This document shows positions 15,731 to 23,936 of a stretch of 30,216 bases of DNA, one piece after another. The stretch is taken from assembly GCA_002418985.1 (NCBI GenBank), contig DIFE01000103.1, positions 1 to 30,216 on the forward strand. The letters are read 5' to 3'. A program made the position numbers and the translations under genes. The stretch comes from Deltaproteobacteria bacterium UBA5756 (GTDB taxonomy: Bacteria; Desulfobacterota; Syntrophorhabdia; Syntrophorhabdales; Syntrophorhabdaceae). The notes below the pieces were generated by a model that ran no database searches, was not told the origin of the DNA, and saw only the letters and a list, made by a program, of their open reading frames with translations. Within the stretch, counting starts at the first letter, position 1, and each line of letters opens with the position of its first letter.

Positions 15731-16477
15731 ATGTATAGCAACGAACACGGAAATCACCTGGGGAGAAAATTCGGCCGTAGCTGGAACATTGTAAAGATCT
15801 CCCTTATCATGACAGTTCTGCCGGCATTTCTTGCCCTCGTTCCCGCGAACGGTGCGGCGCAGACCTCGACGTCCACCGCCATGCCGGCCTTCAAAATACT
15901 GCCCTTACCTTACCCCCAGAATGCGTTGGAACCCTATATATCCGCGCGGACCATGAGCTTTCATTACGGAAAACATCATCAGGCCTATGTCGATAATCTG
16001 AACAAACTGACCGCGGGGACGCAGTGGGCGGGACAACCCCTCGAGAAGGTCATCATGGATAGCACCGGAAAACCGGACAAGGCCGCCGTTTTCAACAACG
16101 CCGCCCAGGTCTGGAACCATAACTTTTTCTGGCAGTCCATGAAACCGGGCGGGGGAGGCAAACCCGCCGGACGCCTCCTTGAAAGGATCGAAAAATCCTT
16201 CGGCAGTTTCGACGAATTCAAGACGGCCTTCAAGGCCGCGGCCGTTTCGCAATTCGGAAGCGGCTGGGCATGGCTGATACAGGAAGGGGACACACTGAAG
16301 ATCATAAAGACGTCCAATGCCGACACCCCTCTCGCACATGGGCAGACAGCCTTACTGACCTGTGACGTCTGGGAGCATGCCTACTATCTGGATTACCAGA
16401 ACCGTCGTCCCGACTTCGTGCAGGCCTTTCTCGATCACCTGGCAAACTGGGAGTTCGCCGCATCACGAATGAAATGA
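15731..16477 (+). CDS. Exported Fe/Mn-type superoxide dismutase
   Basis: A 248-residue superoxide dismutase of the Fe/Mn family. It has an N-terminal extension of about 50 residues containing a hydrophobic export signal (about 21-43, ending NGAAQ), so it probably acts in the periplasm. Metal ligands are H78 (SFHYGKHH), H130 (VWNHNFFW), D212 and H216 (DVWEHAYYLDY). AAQVWNHNFFW favours iron, but metal choice cannot be settled from sequence. A strong ribosome site (AAGGAGGGATCC) supports the ATG at 15731, giving a positively charged N-region before the hydrophobic stretch. An anaerobe with an exported dismutase would be protecting periplasmic or surface metal centres during oxygen exposure; that role is inferred. 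It converges on lexA with an 18-bp gap. Confidence 0.93.
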   Translation: MYSNEHGNHLGRKFGRSWNIVKISLIMTVLPAFLALVPANGAAQTSTSTAMPAFKILPLPYPQNALEPYISARTMSFHYGKHHQAYVDNLNKLTAGTQWAGQPLEKVIMDSTGKPDKAAVFNNAAQVWNHNFFWQSMKPGGGGKPAGRLLERIEKSFGSFDEFKTAFKAAAVSQFGSGWAWLIQEGDTLKIIKTSNADTPLAHGQTALLTCDVWEHAYYLDYQNRRPDFVQAFLDHLANWEFAASRMK

Positions 16478-16495
16478 ATGTTTCGGGAATATTCT

Positions 16496-17125
16496 TTATG
16501 GATTCATGCGAAGTACGGCTACTACCCTTCCCTGAAACCTGACATTGGCGGCATCGTGGTACATGGGAAGCATGTAGGGATTACAGGGCTGGAGCCTGAC
16601 CCTGTCTTTCTCGAAAAAGACCTTCTTGAGGGTGACCTCCTGCTCGTTCTCAAGCCAGCATGCCGCCACGTCGCCATTTTTTATGATGTCGGCCTGTTCC
16701 ATGACCACAATGTCCGAATCGGCTATCATAGCGTCCACCATGGAGTTCCCCCTGACCTGAAGGGCAAAGAGATCCTTCCGGCCCCTCATGATCTCCCGGG
16801 GCACATCGATCATCCTTTCCGCCTCGGAACTCCATTTGTCCACTGACGGGACCCCTATAGGCTGACCGGCCGCTATAACACCAAGAAGGGGCACCTCTGC
16901 CGCCTGAAGCGTCTCGCCGACAACTCCGACACTTCTGGATCTGTCTTTGTCCTTTGTAATGAAACCGGTTTGTTGAAGCTGATCCAGGTGGTATTGCACG
17001 ACAGATGGGCTCTTTATCCCGCAATTACGGGCCACCTCCCGCACGGAGGGCGAATAGCCATTGTCCCGCCGGAATGTCCTGATAAACTCGAGTATGCTTT
17101 CCCTGGTATTCGTTTTCCTCGGCAT
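16496..17125 (-). CDS. lexA: SOS repressor LexA
   Basis: LexA represses DNA-damage genes and cleaves itself when RecA is activated. The 209-residue protein has a winged helix-turn-helix (SPSVREVARNCGIKSPSVVQYHL, about 25-47) and a C-terminal protease domain with the cleavage bond A86-G87 in VIAAGQ, catalytic S128 in RGNSMV, and K167 in VTLKK. I chose ATG 17125, which has an AAAGGAGGGACG ribosome site and gives the normal MPRKTNTRESIL start; an upstream in-frame start would add 27 residues overlapping the operator. A LexA-box candidate lies just upstream (17138-17153), so autoregulation is likely. Confidence 0.96.
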   Translation of the reverse strand: MPRKTNTRESILEFIRTFRRDNGYSPSVREVARNCGIKSPSVVQYHLDQLQQTGFITKDKDRSRSVGVVGETLQAAEVPLLGVIAAGQPIGVPSVDKWSSEAERMIDVPREIMRGRKDLFALQVRGNSMVDAMIADSDIVVMEQADIIKNGDVAACWLENEQEVTLKKVFFEKDRVRLQPCNPYMLPMYHDAANVRFQGRVVAVLRMNP

Positions 17126-17137
17126 CGTCCCTCCTTT

Positions 17138-17153
17138 TAGAACAAGTGTACTA
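17138..17153. promoter_or_regulatory. LexA box candidate in the lexA promoter
   Basis: TAGAACAAGTGTACTA. Its reverse complement TAGTACACTTGTTCTA matches the box at 17223-17238 at 14 of 16 positions, and the centre carries the GAAC-N4-GTTC-like form typical of Gram-positive-type SOS boxes. It ends 12 bp before the lexA start codon and overlaps the ribosome site upstream edge. Confidence 0.75.
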
Positions 17154-17213
17154 CGGGGAAGAAGGAAACAAAAGACAAAAGTTCCGGACCCGAAACCTTT
17201 CTTCAAAAACTTC

Positions 17214-17242
17214 TTGCTTAACTAGTACATATGTTCTACTAT
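17214..17242 (+). promoter_or_regulatory. SOS-regulated promoter of the mutagenesis cassette
   Basis: TTGCTT (17214-17219), 17-bp spacer, TACTAT (17237-17242). The spacer is filled by the LexA-box candidate. Expected transcription start is about 17249, the proposed start codon itself, and no Shine-Dalgarno is present, so the mRNA is probably leaderless. Confidence 0.65.
17223..17238. promoter_or_regulatory. LexA box candidate upstream of imuB
   Basis: TAGTACATATGTTCTA, an imperfect palindrome (one mismatched pair), almost the same as the box next to lexA and centred about 85 bp from it. Its placement between -35 and -10 is where a repressor would block polymerase. Confidence 0.78.
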
Positions 17243-17248
17243 ATCCTT

Positions 17249-18439
17249 ATGAGAGTGGCCTGTGTTCATATCCCCCATTTTTATCTCCAGATCGAGTATC
17301 TTAAGGACCCCGATCTCAGGAACAGACCTGTCGTAGTCGTCGGTATGCCACAGGAGCAAGGTTTTGTGTTGGATTGCTCCGAAGACCTTGCTCAAAGGGG
17401 GGTTGTGCCATTAATGCCCCTCAAGGAGACATACCATCTTTGCTACGATGCCGTCCCCATCCTTGCACGGAGAAGGGAATATGCGCTCCTCTGGGAAGAG
17501 GTCCTGTCTTCCATCGCGGCTATAACCCTGCGCATGGAGCCTAAAGAGGCGGGCACGGTCTTTCTCGATATCACCCGGCTCCCCGGCATGTATAAAAGCG
17601 AGGAGCAGGTTGCCTCGGCCCTCGAACGCACAATATCGGACCGGTTTCACCTTCACGTGAAAGTAGGTGTCGGGAATTCCCGGTTCATGGCCTTTGAGGC
17701 CGCGCTGTGCGCCGTAAACGGCGCCTTTGTCATCCCTTCCGGCATGGAAAAGGCGTTTCTCTCCCCTCTGGGCATCGCCCGCCTGCCCGTCACTGATGAT
17801 GTCCGCGAGAGGCTCTGCCTCCTTGGCCTCAATTCACTGGGGCAGATAGGCACCTTCACGCTTGGCGCCCTCACATCCCAGTTCGGCGCCGCGGGCAAAG
17901 AGCTGTGGGAGATCTCGAACGGTGTCGGGGAGCGCGGCAGGATCCCCTGCGCCTTCTCCATAACCGATATAGACCGGGAATTGGTCTGCGACGAACCGGT
18001 CTATTCACGACAGGAGATCAAGGCAGCCCTTCTCGAACTTCTCGATGGACTCTGCCTTGAGCTTGAAGAGTTGGGCAAGGCGTGCCGTACCATAAAGCTC
18101 GTATTCGACCTGCAGAACAGGACCTTTTTCGAGAAGCAGTTTTTCATGCATGCACCCACGGCCCACAAGGAAGAGATGCTGCGAAGGATCATGGCGGCTC
18201 TGGAGAGGGTCGAACTCGCAAGCCCCATACAGATAATGAGCATTCGCGCCGGTGCCCTTGTGAACTACGGCGGCAGGCAGGAAAAACTCTTCCGGTCGCG
18301 TACCGGCCTTGAAAAAGGCATCAAGGACGTCAGCGGATTCCTGAAGACGAAATACGGCGCCATGCCCCTCGCCCGTGCCGTCAGGAACGACAGCGGCACC
18401 CTTCTGCCCGATGACAGGTTCATCTTTGTCGAACCATGA
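17249..18439 (+). CDS. imuB: Y-family DNA polymerase homologue, ImuB-like (probably inactive)
   Basis: A 396-residue protein of the Y-family polymerase fold. ImuB proteins act as non-catalytic adaptors that bring the error-prone polymerase DnaE2 to the sliding clamp. The N-terminal catalytic loop, DxDxF in active enzymes, reads CVHIPHFYLQ here, so both metal-binding aspartates are gone. The second motif is VFLDIT. The palm/fingers and little-finger regions are otherwise recognisable (KVGVGNSRFMAFEAA, the helix-hairpin-helix LGLNSLGQIGTF). I chose ATG 17249, which gives the typical MRVACV start; an ATG at 17231 lies inside the LexA box. It overlaps the next gene by 4 bp (ATGA). No imuA lies in this cassette. 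Confidence 0.87.
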   Translation: MRVACVHIPHFYLQIEYLKDPDLRNRPVVVVGMPQEQGFVLDCSEDLAQRGVVPLMPLKETYHLCYDAVPILARRREYALLWEEVLSSIAAITLRMEPKEAGTVFLDITRLPGMYKSEEQVASALERTISDRFHLHVKVGVGNSRFMAFEAALCAVNGAFVIPSGMEKAFLSPLGIARLPVTDDVRERLCLLGLNSLGQIGTFTLGALTSQFGAAGKELWEISNGVGERGRIPCAFSITDIDRELVCDEPVYSRQEIKAALLELLDGLCLELEELGKACRTIKLVFDLQNRTFFEKQFFMHAPTAHKEEMLRRIMAALERVELASPIQIMSIRAGALVNYGGRQEKLFRSRTGLEKGIKDVSGFLKTKYGAMPLARAVRNDSGTLLPDDRFIFVEP

Positions 18440-18687
18440 AAGCTTCACCTTTTGAACCTGAGCGCATAGAAGTGGCAGCGGTCAACGATCTACCGGTTCG
18501 GGTCGCCTTTAAAAAGAAAAGGCAAAAGGTCAGACAGATCGTCAACATCTGGCGCGTCGACGACGCCTGGTGGCAAAAGCCTGTCGTCCGTATGTATTAC
18601 GCCCTCGAGCTTGAAAGCGGCAGCCGCATCACCGTCTTTCAGGATTTGCCGGGCGGTGCATGGTACCGGCAAAACTGGACCGTCTGA
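18436..18687 (+). CDS. Small DUF6504-like protein of the ImuB/DnaE2 cassette
   Basis: An 83-residue protein with the pattern VNIWRVDDAWWQKPVVRMYYALELESGSRITVFQDLPGGAWYRQ (two segments, about 37-79), which resembles DUF6504 proteins found beside imuB and dnaE2 in several phyla. It starts inside imuB (ATGA overlap) and ends 13 bp before dnaE2, so its production is tied to both. It is basic at residues 26-33 and rich in Trp and Tyr. The function is unknown; a role in the mutasome is inferred from the constant gene order. Confidence 0.75.
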   Translation: MKASPFEPERIEVAAVNDLPVRVAFKKKRQKVRQIVNIWRVDDAWWQKPVVRMYYALELESGSRITVFQDLPGGAWYRQNWTV

Positions 18688-18700
18688 AGGGGGCGCTCTC

Positions 18701-21700
18701 ATGTATATCGAACTACATACCCATTCGAACTTTTCTTTTCTCGACGGGGCCTCCCCAACCCGCAGTCTTATCGAGCGGGCTGCCTGCCTTGGCATGAAAG
18801 CCCTTGCCATAACGGACCATGACGGGCTCTATAACGCCTGCGTCTTTACAAGGACGGCGAAAGAAGCGGGGATAAAACCCATCATCGGCGCAGAACTCAC
18901 CCTTGAAGGAGAAAACCACCTGACACTCCTTGTGGAGAATGCCCGAGGATACACAAACCTCTCACAGCTGATCACGAAGGCACACCTGGCCGGATCCAAG
19001 GGGAGCCCCGTGCTCTCCGAGACGGAGCTGCCCGGCCGCACGGAAGGCCTTATCTGCCTGTCGGGATGTATAAAGGGAAAGATTTCGCGCCTTCTCATGA
19101 AGGGCGAAAAACGAATGGCCCATGAAGCGGCAAAGAAATATGCGGCCCTTTTCGGACAGGACAACTTTTACATCGAGGTCCACGGCCACCTCCTGCCGGA
19201 AGACAGGCACCTGTGCCTGCAGCTTGCGGATCTCGCACGGGGCCTTAACCTCAAGACCGTGGCATCGAACAACGTCCACTATGCCACGCGGGCCGGACAT
19301 GTCCTTCACGACATCCTGACCTGTATAAAACACCGGGTGCCCATCGACAGGTCGGCCCCGTTCAGGAGATTGAACTCGGAATTCTACCTCAAGGACCACA
19401 AGGAGATGGTTGAGCTCCCCTGGCTTCCCCGGGAGGCGATACTCAGGACTGAGGAGGTGGCGGAACGCTGCGTTTTCAACCTCGACTTTTCTTCCTTTTC
19501 CTACCCCCGGTTTCCCCTGCCGGAGGGGGAAACGGCAACGGGGTTCCTAAGGAAGCTTGCCACTGGAAAGGCCCGCATACGGTACGGAACCCTTACGGAA
19601 GAAATTCTCACACGGATTGATGACGAGATCGTGCTTATCGAGAAAAAGGGGCTTTCGGGATACTTCCTCGTTGTCCGGGACATCGTCGAATATGCCAGAA
19701 AGATGGGCATCTCGGCACAAGGCAGAGGTTCGGCGGCAAGCTCCATCGTCGCCTATGTCCTCGGGATCACCCCCGTCGATCCGCTGAGACACAAACTCTT
19801 TGTGGGGCGCTTTCTCAATGAACTGAGCATCCCCGACATCGATATCGATATTGCGACAAACAGGCGGGAAGAGGTCATCCAGTATGTCTACGATACATAC
19901 GGGCGTGATTGTGCCGCCATGGTCTGCACCTACGTGACCTTCCAGGGGCGAAATGCAATACGTGAGGTAGGAAAGGTCCTGGGGCTTCCCGCGCACGTGC
20001 TCGACAGGATGGCAAAGATGGTTTCCTCTTACTCCGGCCGCGGCGTCATTGACTCCCTGAAAGAGGTTGCCGAATTTAAGTCCTGTCTCGCCTCCGGCGC
20101 CTGGGAGCATTTCGGCGATCTCTGTACTGAGATAGCCGATTTCCCGAGACATCTCTCCATCCACGTGGGAGGCATGATCCTCACTCCCGGACCCATATCG
20201 GAGATCGTACCGCAGGAACACGCCCGCGCAGAGGGGAGAATCGTCTGCCAGTGGGACAAGGACTCCGTCGACGACGCGGGGCTCATCAAGTTCGATCTTC
20301 TCGGCCTGAGGATGCTTTCGCTTATCGATGATGCACTGGAGCTTATCCGTGAGCACAGGGGGCTTACCCTCGACTTCGACAGCGTCCCCCCTGACGACCC
20401 CGGAGTCTACAAGATGATCGGTGACGCCGATACCATCGGTGTCTTCCAGGTTGAGAGCCGGGCGCAGATGCAGACCCTGCCCAAGGTACGGCCCCAATCC
20501 TTTGAGGACCTTACCATGGAGGTGGCCATCGTGAGACCGGGTCCCCTGCAGGGCAACATGGTGCATCCCTTCATCCGCCGCAGGCAGGGCAAGGAACCCG
20601 TCGTTCATCTTCACCCGAAGCTGGCCCCCATTCTGGACGAGACGCTAGGCGTGATCCTCTTCCAGGAACAGATCCTCCAGGTGGCAATGACCATAGCCGG
20701 ATTTACAGCGGGCGAGGCCAACGCATTAAGGAAAGTGATGGGACGCAGGAACGCCCGGGAGGAACTCATGAAATGGCATGAGCGCTTCGTTAAAGGGGCA
20801 CAACAGCAGGGGATAACCGGCCATCTCGCGACAAAGATCTTCGAGCACATCAGCGGCTTTGCCGATTTCGGGTTCTGCAAGAGCCATGCTGCCAGCTTTG
20901 CCATCCTCTGCTACCGGTCAGCGTACCTGAAAAGGTATTATCCGGCGGAATTCTACTGTGCCCTGCTCAACAACCAACCCATGGGATTCTATGACCCCGA
21001 GGTAATAACGGGAGACGCGAAACGGCACAATGTTCCGATCCTTCCCGTGGATATCAACAGGAGCATGTGGAACTGTTCCATCGAAGAAGGGTCCGTACGG
21101 ACCGGTTTCAGATATGTAAAAGGGATCGGGGAAGAAAAAGGGGACCGCATCCTCAAGGCACGCGAACGGGCCTTTTTCACCTCATTGCAGGACTTCGCCG
21201 ACCGGGCCGGGATCGACAATAAATCAACGCGGAATCTCATTGCCGTGGGGGCATTCAGCGCCACAAAAAGATCGAGGAGACAGCTTCTCTGGGAAGCGGG
21301 GACGATACGCGACGCAGGGCTCGCAGGCATCAACTCCGGTGAGCGGGAACAAAACCTGCCCATACCCGAGATGAACGCGGCGGAAGAGATGATAACCGAC
21401 TATGCCTTCCAGGGGTTTTGTGCGTCACACCACATAATGAAACTCTACCGGCAGGCCCTCGACAAGCTGGGCGCGGTCACAAGCACCGGTCTTGTCAATT
21501 GCCCTTCCGGCGCCACCGTGCTCACCGCCGGCTACATGGTGTGCTTCCAGATGCCTCCCACCGCGAAAGGGCGGTTTTCATTCATGACCCTCGAAGACGA
21601 AGACGGCCTTATCAACGTTGTGATAAGGCCGGAGGTCTACCGGACACACCGGGCGGTCGTGCGCCTTGAACCATTCCTGTTGGTGGAAGGTATCGTCGAA

Positions 21701-21766
21701 AAAAAGGACGGGCTTATCAATATCAAAGCAAATGGATTCGAAAGCTTAAGGCGCAAGAACGGATAA
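18701..21766 (+). CDS. dnaE2: Error-prone DNA polymerase III alpha-type DnaE2
   Basis: A 1021-residue C-family polymerase. DnaE2 carries out SOS-induced lesion bypass with ImuB. Order of domains: PHP domain (ELHTHSNFSFLDGAS at 4-18, TDHDGLYN near 47-54), palm with the aspartates of PDIDIDI (D379, D381, D383), then fingers, a helix-hairpin-helix region and a C-terminal OB fold (FSFMTLEDEDGLINVVIRP). The length and the linked imuB favour DnaE2 rather than the replicative DnaE, which is usually over 1100 residues. ATG 18701 has a GAAGGGGG ribosome site and yields the standard MYIELHTHS start; a longer frame from 18611 would overlap the small gene. No terminator is obvious after the stop. Confidence 0.95.
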   Translation: MYIELHTHSNFSFLDGASPTRSLIERAACLGMKALAITDHDGLYNACVFTRTAKEAGIKPIIGAELTLEGENHLTLLVENARGYTNLSQLITKAHLAGSKGSPVLSETELPGRTEGLICLSGCIKGKISRLLMKGEKRMAHEAAKKYAALFGQDNFYIEVHGHLLPEDRHLCLQLADLARGLNLKTVASNNVHYATRAGHVLHDILTCIKHRVPIDRSAPFRRLNSEFYLKDHKEMVELPWLPREAILRTEEVAERCVFNLDFSSFSYPRFPLPEGETATGFLRKLATGKARIRYGTLTEEILTRIDDEIVLIEKKGLSGYFLVVRDIVEYARKMGISAQGRGSAASSIVAYVLGITPVDPLRHKLFVGRFLNELSIPDIDIDIATNRREEVIQYVYDTYGRDCAAMVCTYVTFQGRNAIREVGKVLGLPAHVLDRMAKMVSSYSGRGVIDSLKEVAEFKSCLASGAWEHFGDLCTEIADFPRHLSIHVGGMILTPGPISEIVPQEHARAEGRIVCQWDKDSVDDAGLIKFDLLGLRMLSLIDDALELIREHRGLTLDFDSVPPDDPGVYKMIGDADTIGVFQVESRAQMQTLPKVRPQSFEDLTMEVAIVRPGPLQGNMVHPFIRRRQGKEPVVHLHPKLAPILDETLGVILFQEQILQVAMTIAGFTAGEANALRKVMGRRNAREELMKWHERFVKGAQQQGITGHLATKIFEHISGFADFGFCKSHAASFAILCYRSAYLKRYYPAEFYCALLNNQPMGFYDPEVITGDAKRHNVPILPVDINRSMWNCSIEEGSVRTGFRYVKGIGEEKGDRILKARERAFFTSLQDFADRAGIDNKSTRNLIAVGAFSATKRSRRQLLWEAGTIRDAGLAGINSGEREQNLPIPEMNAAEEMITDYAFQGFCASHHIMKLYRQALDKLGAVTSTGLVNCPSGATVLTAGYMVCFQMPPTAKGRFSFMTLEDEDGLINVVIRPEVYRTHRAVVRLEPFLLVEGIVEKKDGLINIKANGFESLRRKNG

Positions 21767-21807
21767 ACGCCGGACCGCACGTTTAGATCATCGACGCCGG
21801 AGCCGCC

Positions 21808-21993
21808 CTATTTTTCGATCTTTTTCCTGCACCGTGCGCAGTACATGGGTTTGTCATCGTGAATGGCGTCTTCCGTAATGAGATCCCCCGGTTGGATGGA
21901 TTCTATCTCCTCATCGCTTGCGCATAACGGACAAACCAGTGCGTCGCTCTTGATGTGATAGGCCCTTATCTTCTTTTCATCGACCATTGCCAT
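21808..21993 (-). CDS. Small zinc-ribbon protein, function unknown
   Basis: A 61-residue protein with two CxxC pairs (CPLC near residues 21-24 and CARC near 52-55) that should bind one zinc. It is acidic in the middle and ends KKIEK. The ATG at 21993 is preceded by AAGGGGGC eight bases upstream; an ATG two codons later is also possible. It has its own promoter (22042-22070). It lies opposite to, and just after, dnaE2. No family name can be given. Confidence 0.75.
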   Translation of the reverse strand: MAMVDEKKIRAYHIKSDALVCPLCASDEEIESIQPGDLITEDAIHDDKPMYCARCRKKIEK

Positions 21994-22041
21994 CGTGCTT
22001 GCCCCCTTTACGGTTCATTCTCTGCCGACTTCCATTGGCGT

Positions 22042-22070
22042 ACTATAGTTACGCGATAGCCGCCCGTCAA
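22042..22070 (-). promoter_or_regulatory. Putative sigma70 promoter of the zinc-ribbon gene
   Basis: On the minus strand: TTGACG (22065-22070), 17-bp spacer, TATAGT (22042-22047). An inverted repeat TATAGTT/AACTATA (22044-22050 and 22069-22075) overlaps both boxes and could be an operator. Confidence 0.6.
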
Positions 22071-22097
22071 CTATACCGCGGGGCAAAACACGTCCTG

Positions 22098-23027
22098 TCA
22101 CCTCTCCGCAACGGTGATTGAAAATTCCTTTTCCAGTTCCATCTTCTGAAGGAAGTGGGGCTTGACGAAAATACGCACTTTCGATATCCCTTCTTTTTGG
22201 GCCCTCAACTCCCTGGCAAGCCACGCCTCCGAGACGATCCAGCCATCCTTGTCAATGAGATTACGGCGGACCCGGACATCCCGAAGGGCCGCAATTGCAT
22301 CACCTTCAATCCTGACGTCATAGAAAGGGCCGCTCTTGCTGCCTTCTTGCCCGTATAACAGAACGGCGATCTGACCCGGGGGCAGTGCGCCACCATCGCC
22401 AAGGTCGAAGAAGGTAAAATTCTTCGCGATGATACCGCCATCCAGTTTATCCGCATTGACGGTGAGTACATTCTTGCCTTTCCTCCAGGCGGGGTCGAAA
22501 GAGAAGGTCTGTATGTCGCCGGCCGATGGCCGGAAGTGGACTTCCTTACCGTTGAAGAACATCTTGACGCCGGTGACATTCGCTGTTGCAACGGTCAGTT
22601 TCTCCCTCGCCATGATTATTTCCCGGTCTCCCGTATGCCCGATGATGGCGACAAAAGGCGTCGGTTTCCAGTCGAAGCAGCTTTTAGCGTCGACTCTTTT
22701 GCCGTCGAAAACGGTCTTTACAGTAACAGCTTGTTTCTCTGTCTTTCCCGGGATGAAGAGGAAATCCGCCATGGTGCGGTCTTCTGAGAAGCCACCCGAT
22801 CTCTGCCTCATTCTGGCGGGTTTCCCGTTTACCTCCAAAGTGAATTGCAGGTTCGTCCAGGCCCTGGGGAATTCGATGGAAACGGCTGCGTATATCTCGT
22901 CTTTGACAGGCCCGACTGAGATGATCGTGAGACCCCGGGGGGCATCGGGCTTGACCGGTTGATCGGCGCAAGCGATTGAAACAAGGGTCAGTATAAGCAC
23001 GAATCCGAAAAGTAAATTTTTTATCAT
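22098..23027 (-). CDS. Exported protein of unknown function
   Basis: A 309-residue protein with a clear export signal (MIKNLLFGFVLILTLVSIACADQ). Cleavage could be by signal peptidase I after ACA, or C19 could be lipidated, although the lipobox is imperfect. The mature part is rich in beta-strand patterns with short repeats such as FTLEVNGKPARM and VKMFFNGKEVHF, suggestive of two or three immunoglobulin-like domains. I recognise no family or catalytic motif. I chose ATG 23027 because AGGAGG lies ten bases upstream; an ATG at 23036 is too close to that site, and an in-frame start at 23081 gives no sensible signal peptide. Confidence 0.7.
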   Translation of the reverse strand: MIKNLLFGFVLILTLVSIACADQPVKPDAPRGLTIISVGPVKDEIYAAVSIEFPRAWTNLQFTLEVNGKPARMRQRSGGFSEDRTMADFLFIPGKTEKQAVTVKTVFDGKRVDAKSCFDWKPTPFVAIIGHTGDREIIMAREKLTVATANVTGVKMFFNGKEVHFRPSAGDIQTFSFDPAWRKGKNVLTVNADKLDGGIIAKNFTFFDLGDGGALPPGQIAVLLYGQEGSKSGPFYDVRIEGDAIAALRDVRVRRNLIDKDGWIVSEAWLARELRAQKEGISKVRIFVKPHFLQKMELEKEFSITVAER

Positions 23028-23171
23028 GGTTGCCATTCCTCCTGGTACCATCGCCCGTTTAAGACGAATCCAACATTTCATTTCTTCATATGGGACAACC
23101 GCTCTGAAGGGAAGACCGAAATCCTTCCTCCCTGTCGTAAGGAAAATGGAGCCGAGGCGTACGTCATTATG

Positions 23172-23195
23172 AAGAGGGGGGAATCCCCCCCTCTT
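23172..23195 (-). terminator. G/C-rich hairpin after the 188-residue gene
   Basis: AAGAGGGGGG (23172-23181) pairs fully with CCCCCCTCTT (23186-23195) around a 4-nt loop, 21 bp after the stop codon at 23216. No T run follows, so it may be a weak terminator or an mRNA-stabilising hairpin. Confidence 0.5.
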
Positions 23196-23215
23196 GCGGA
23201 GGTCTATGCGAGTTC

Positions 23216-23782
23216 CTACTTAACTTTCAGAAGAATTTTCGTTGCCGCTTTCTGAGAATAGCTCAGGTCCTGATCGGCACGTGCCTTCTCCATGGCCTCC
23301 TTGCTTTTGAAACTTCCGGCCAGAAAGGGGTGAGCCAGGACGGTAAGGAGGTAGTCGCCTTTTACGATCCACAGGTCGTAGCCGTTCCAGAAGGCTTCGT
23401 CACCAAACCCGCCGATAGACTTCATTTTTTGCGCCGTGTCGGCATTTGCCATCCGGGCTTTTTTCTGCCTCTCGAAGACGTCCCTGGCGGATTTGAAGAT
23501 CCCTTCGCTCCTGATCTCATCAGACGAGGAAACTACCAGCTTGACGCTGTATGCGCCGCCTTTCTTCTTGAAAAAATACGTGCAATTGTTGCCTGCGGGT
23601 GCGGATACCCTGCCCGCCCGCTGAGACGACACGGTATCATTGAAAAGCGTCTCCGCGTCAGCCTTCGTAAGGAGCACACAGGCATCGAGAGGACCTGCCG
23701 CATTTATCGGGGTGGGACTGGACATCATAGCCATTGATGCGACGATAAGAAACACGCCTGTAATCACGATGCTTTTTTTCAT
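23216..23782 (-). CDS. Exported DUF3558-like protein of unknown function
   Basis: A 188-residue protein with a signal peptide (MKKSIVITGVFLIVASMAMMSS, cleavage near INAA-GP). The mature part starts LDACVLLTKADAETLF and continues with AGNNCTYFFKKKGG and IGGFGDEAFWNGYDLWIVKGDYLLTV. This C..LLT..A..LF ... C.Y pattern recalls DUF3558-type secreted proteins; the two cysteines may form a disulfide. The role is unknown. ATG 23782 has an AAGGAGGTTTC ribosome site; an in-frame extension to 23920 is unlikely. It stands alone between the benzoyl-CoA-reductase-like cluster and the 309-residue gene. Confidence 0.72.
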   Translation of the reverse strand: MKKSIVITGVFLIVASMAMMSSPTPINAAGPLDACVLLTKADAETLFNDTVSSQRAGRVSAPAGNNCTYFFKKKGGAYSVKLVVSSSDEIRSEGIFKSARDVFERQKKARMANADTAQKMKSIGGFGDEAFWNGYDLWIVKGDYLLTVLAHPFLAGSFKSKEAMEKARADQDLSYSQKAATKILLKVK

Positions 23783-23936
23783 GAAACCTCCTTGAAAAAC
23801 GGCTGCGCTCCAACTGGCTGAACATGGAAGTGTTCTTAATAGTACTATAAAGGAAGCAGTGAATAAATAGCTTAGGGGGATTTTTTTAAAGCCGGTCGTT
23901 GAGAAGAATTGAAAGGTCAAAGCGCCGGCTTCGACT

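Noticed and set aside
17231..17248. Upstream ATG 17231 as the imuB start
   Set aside because: It lies inside the LexA box and before the predicted transcription start; the family N-terminus begins at the ATG at 17249.
19547..20614. 355-codon open frame on the minus strand
   Set aside because: It lies wholly inside dnaE2 and has low-complexity, motif-free sequence.
23880..23936. Terminator after the BcrD-like gene
   Set aside because: The AAGCCGG/CCGGCTT arms are far apart (about 28-nt loop) and no T run follows on the minus strand.
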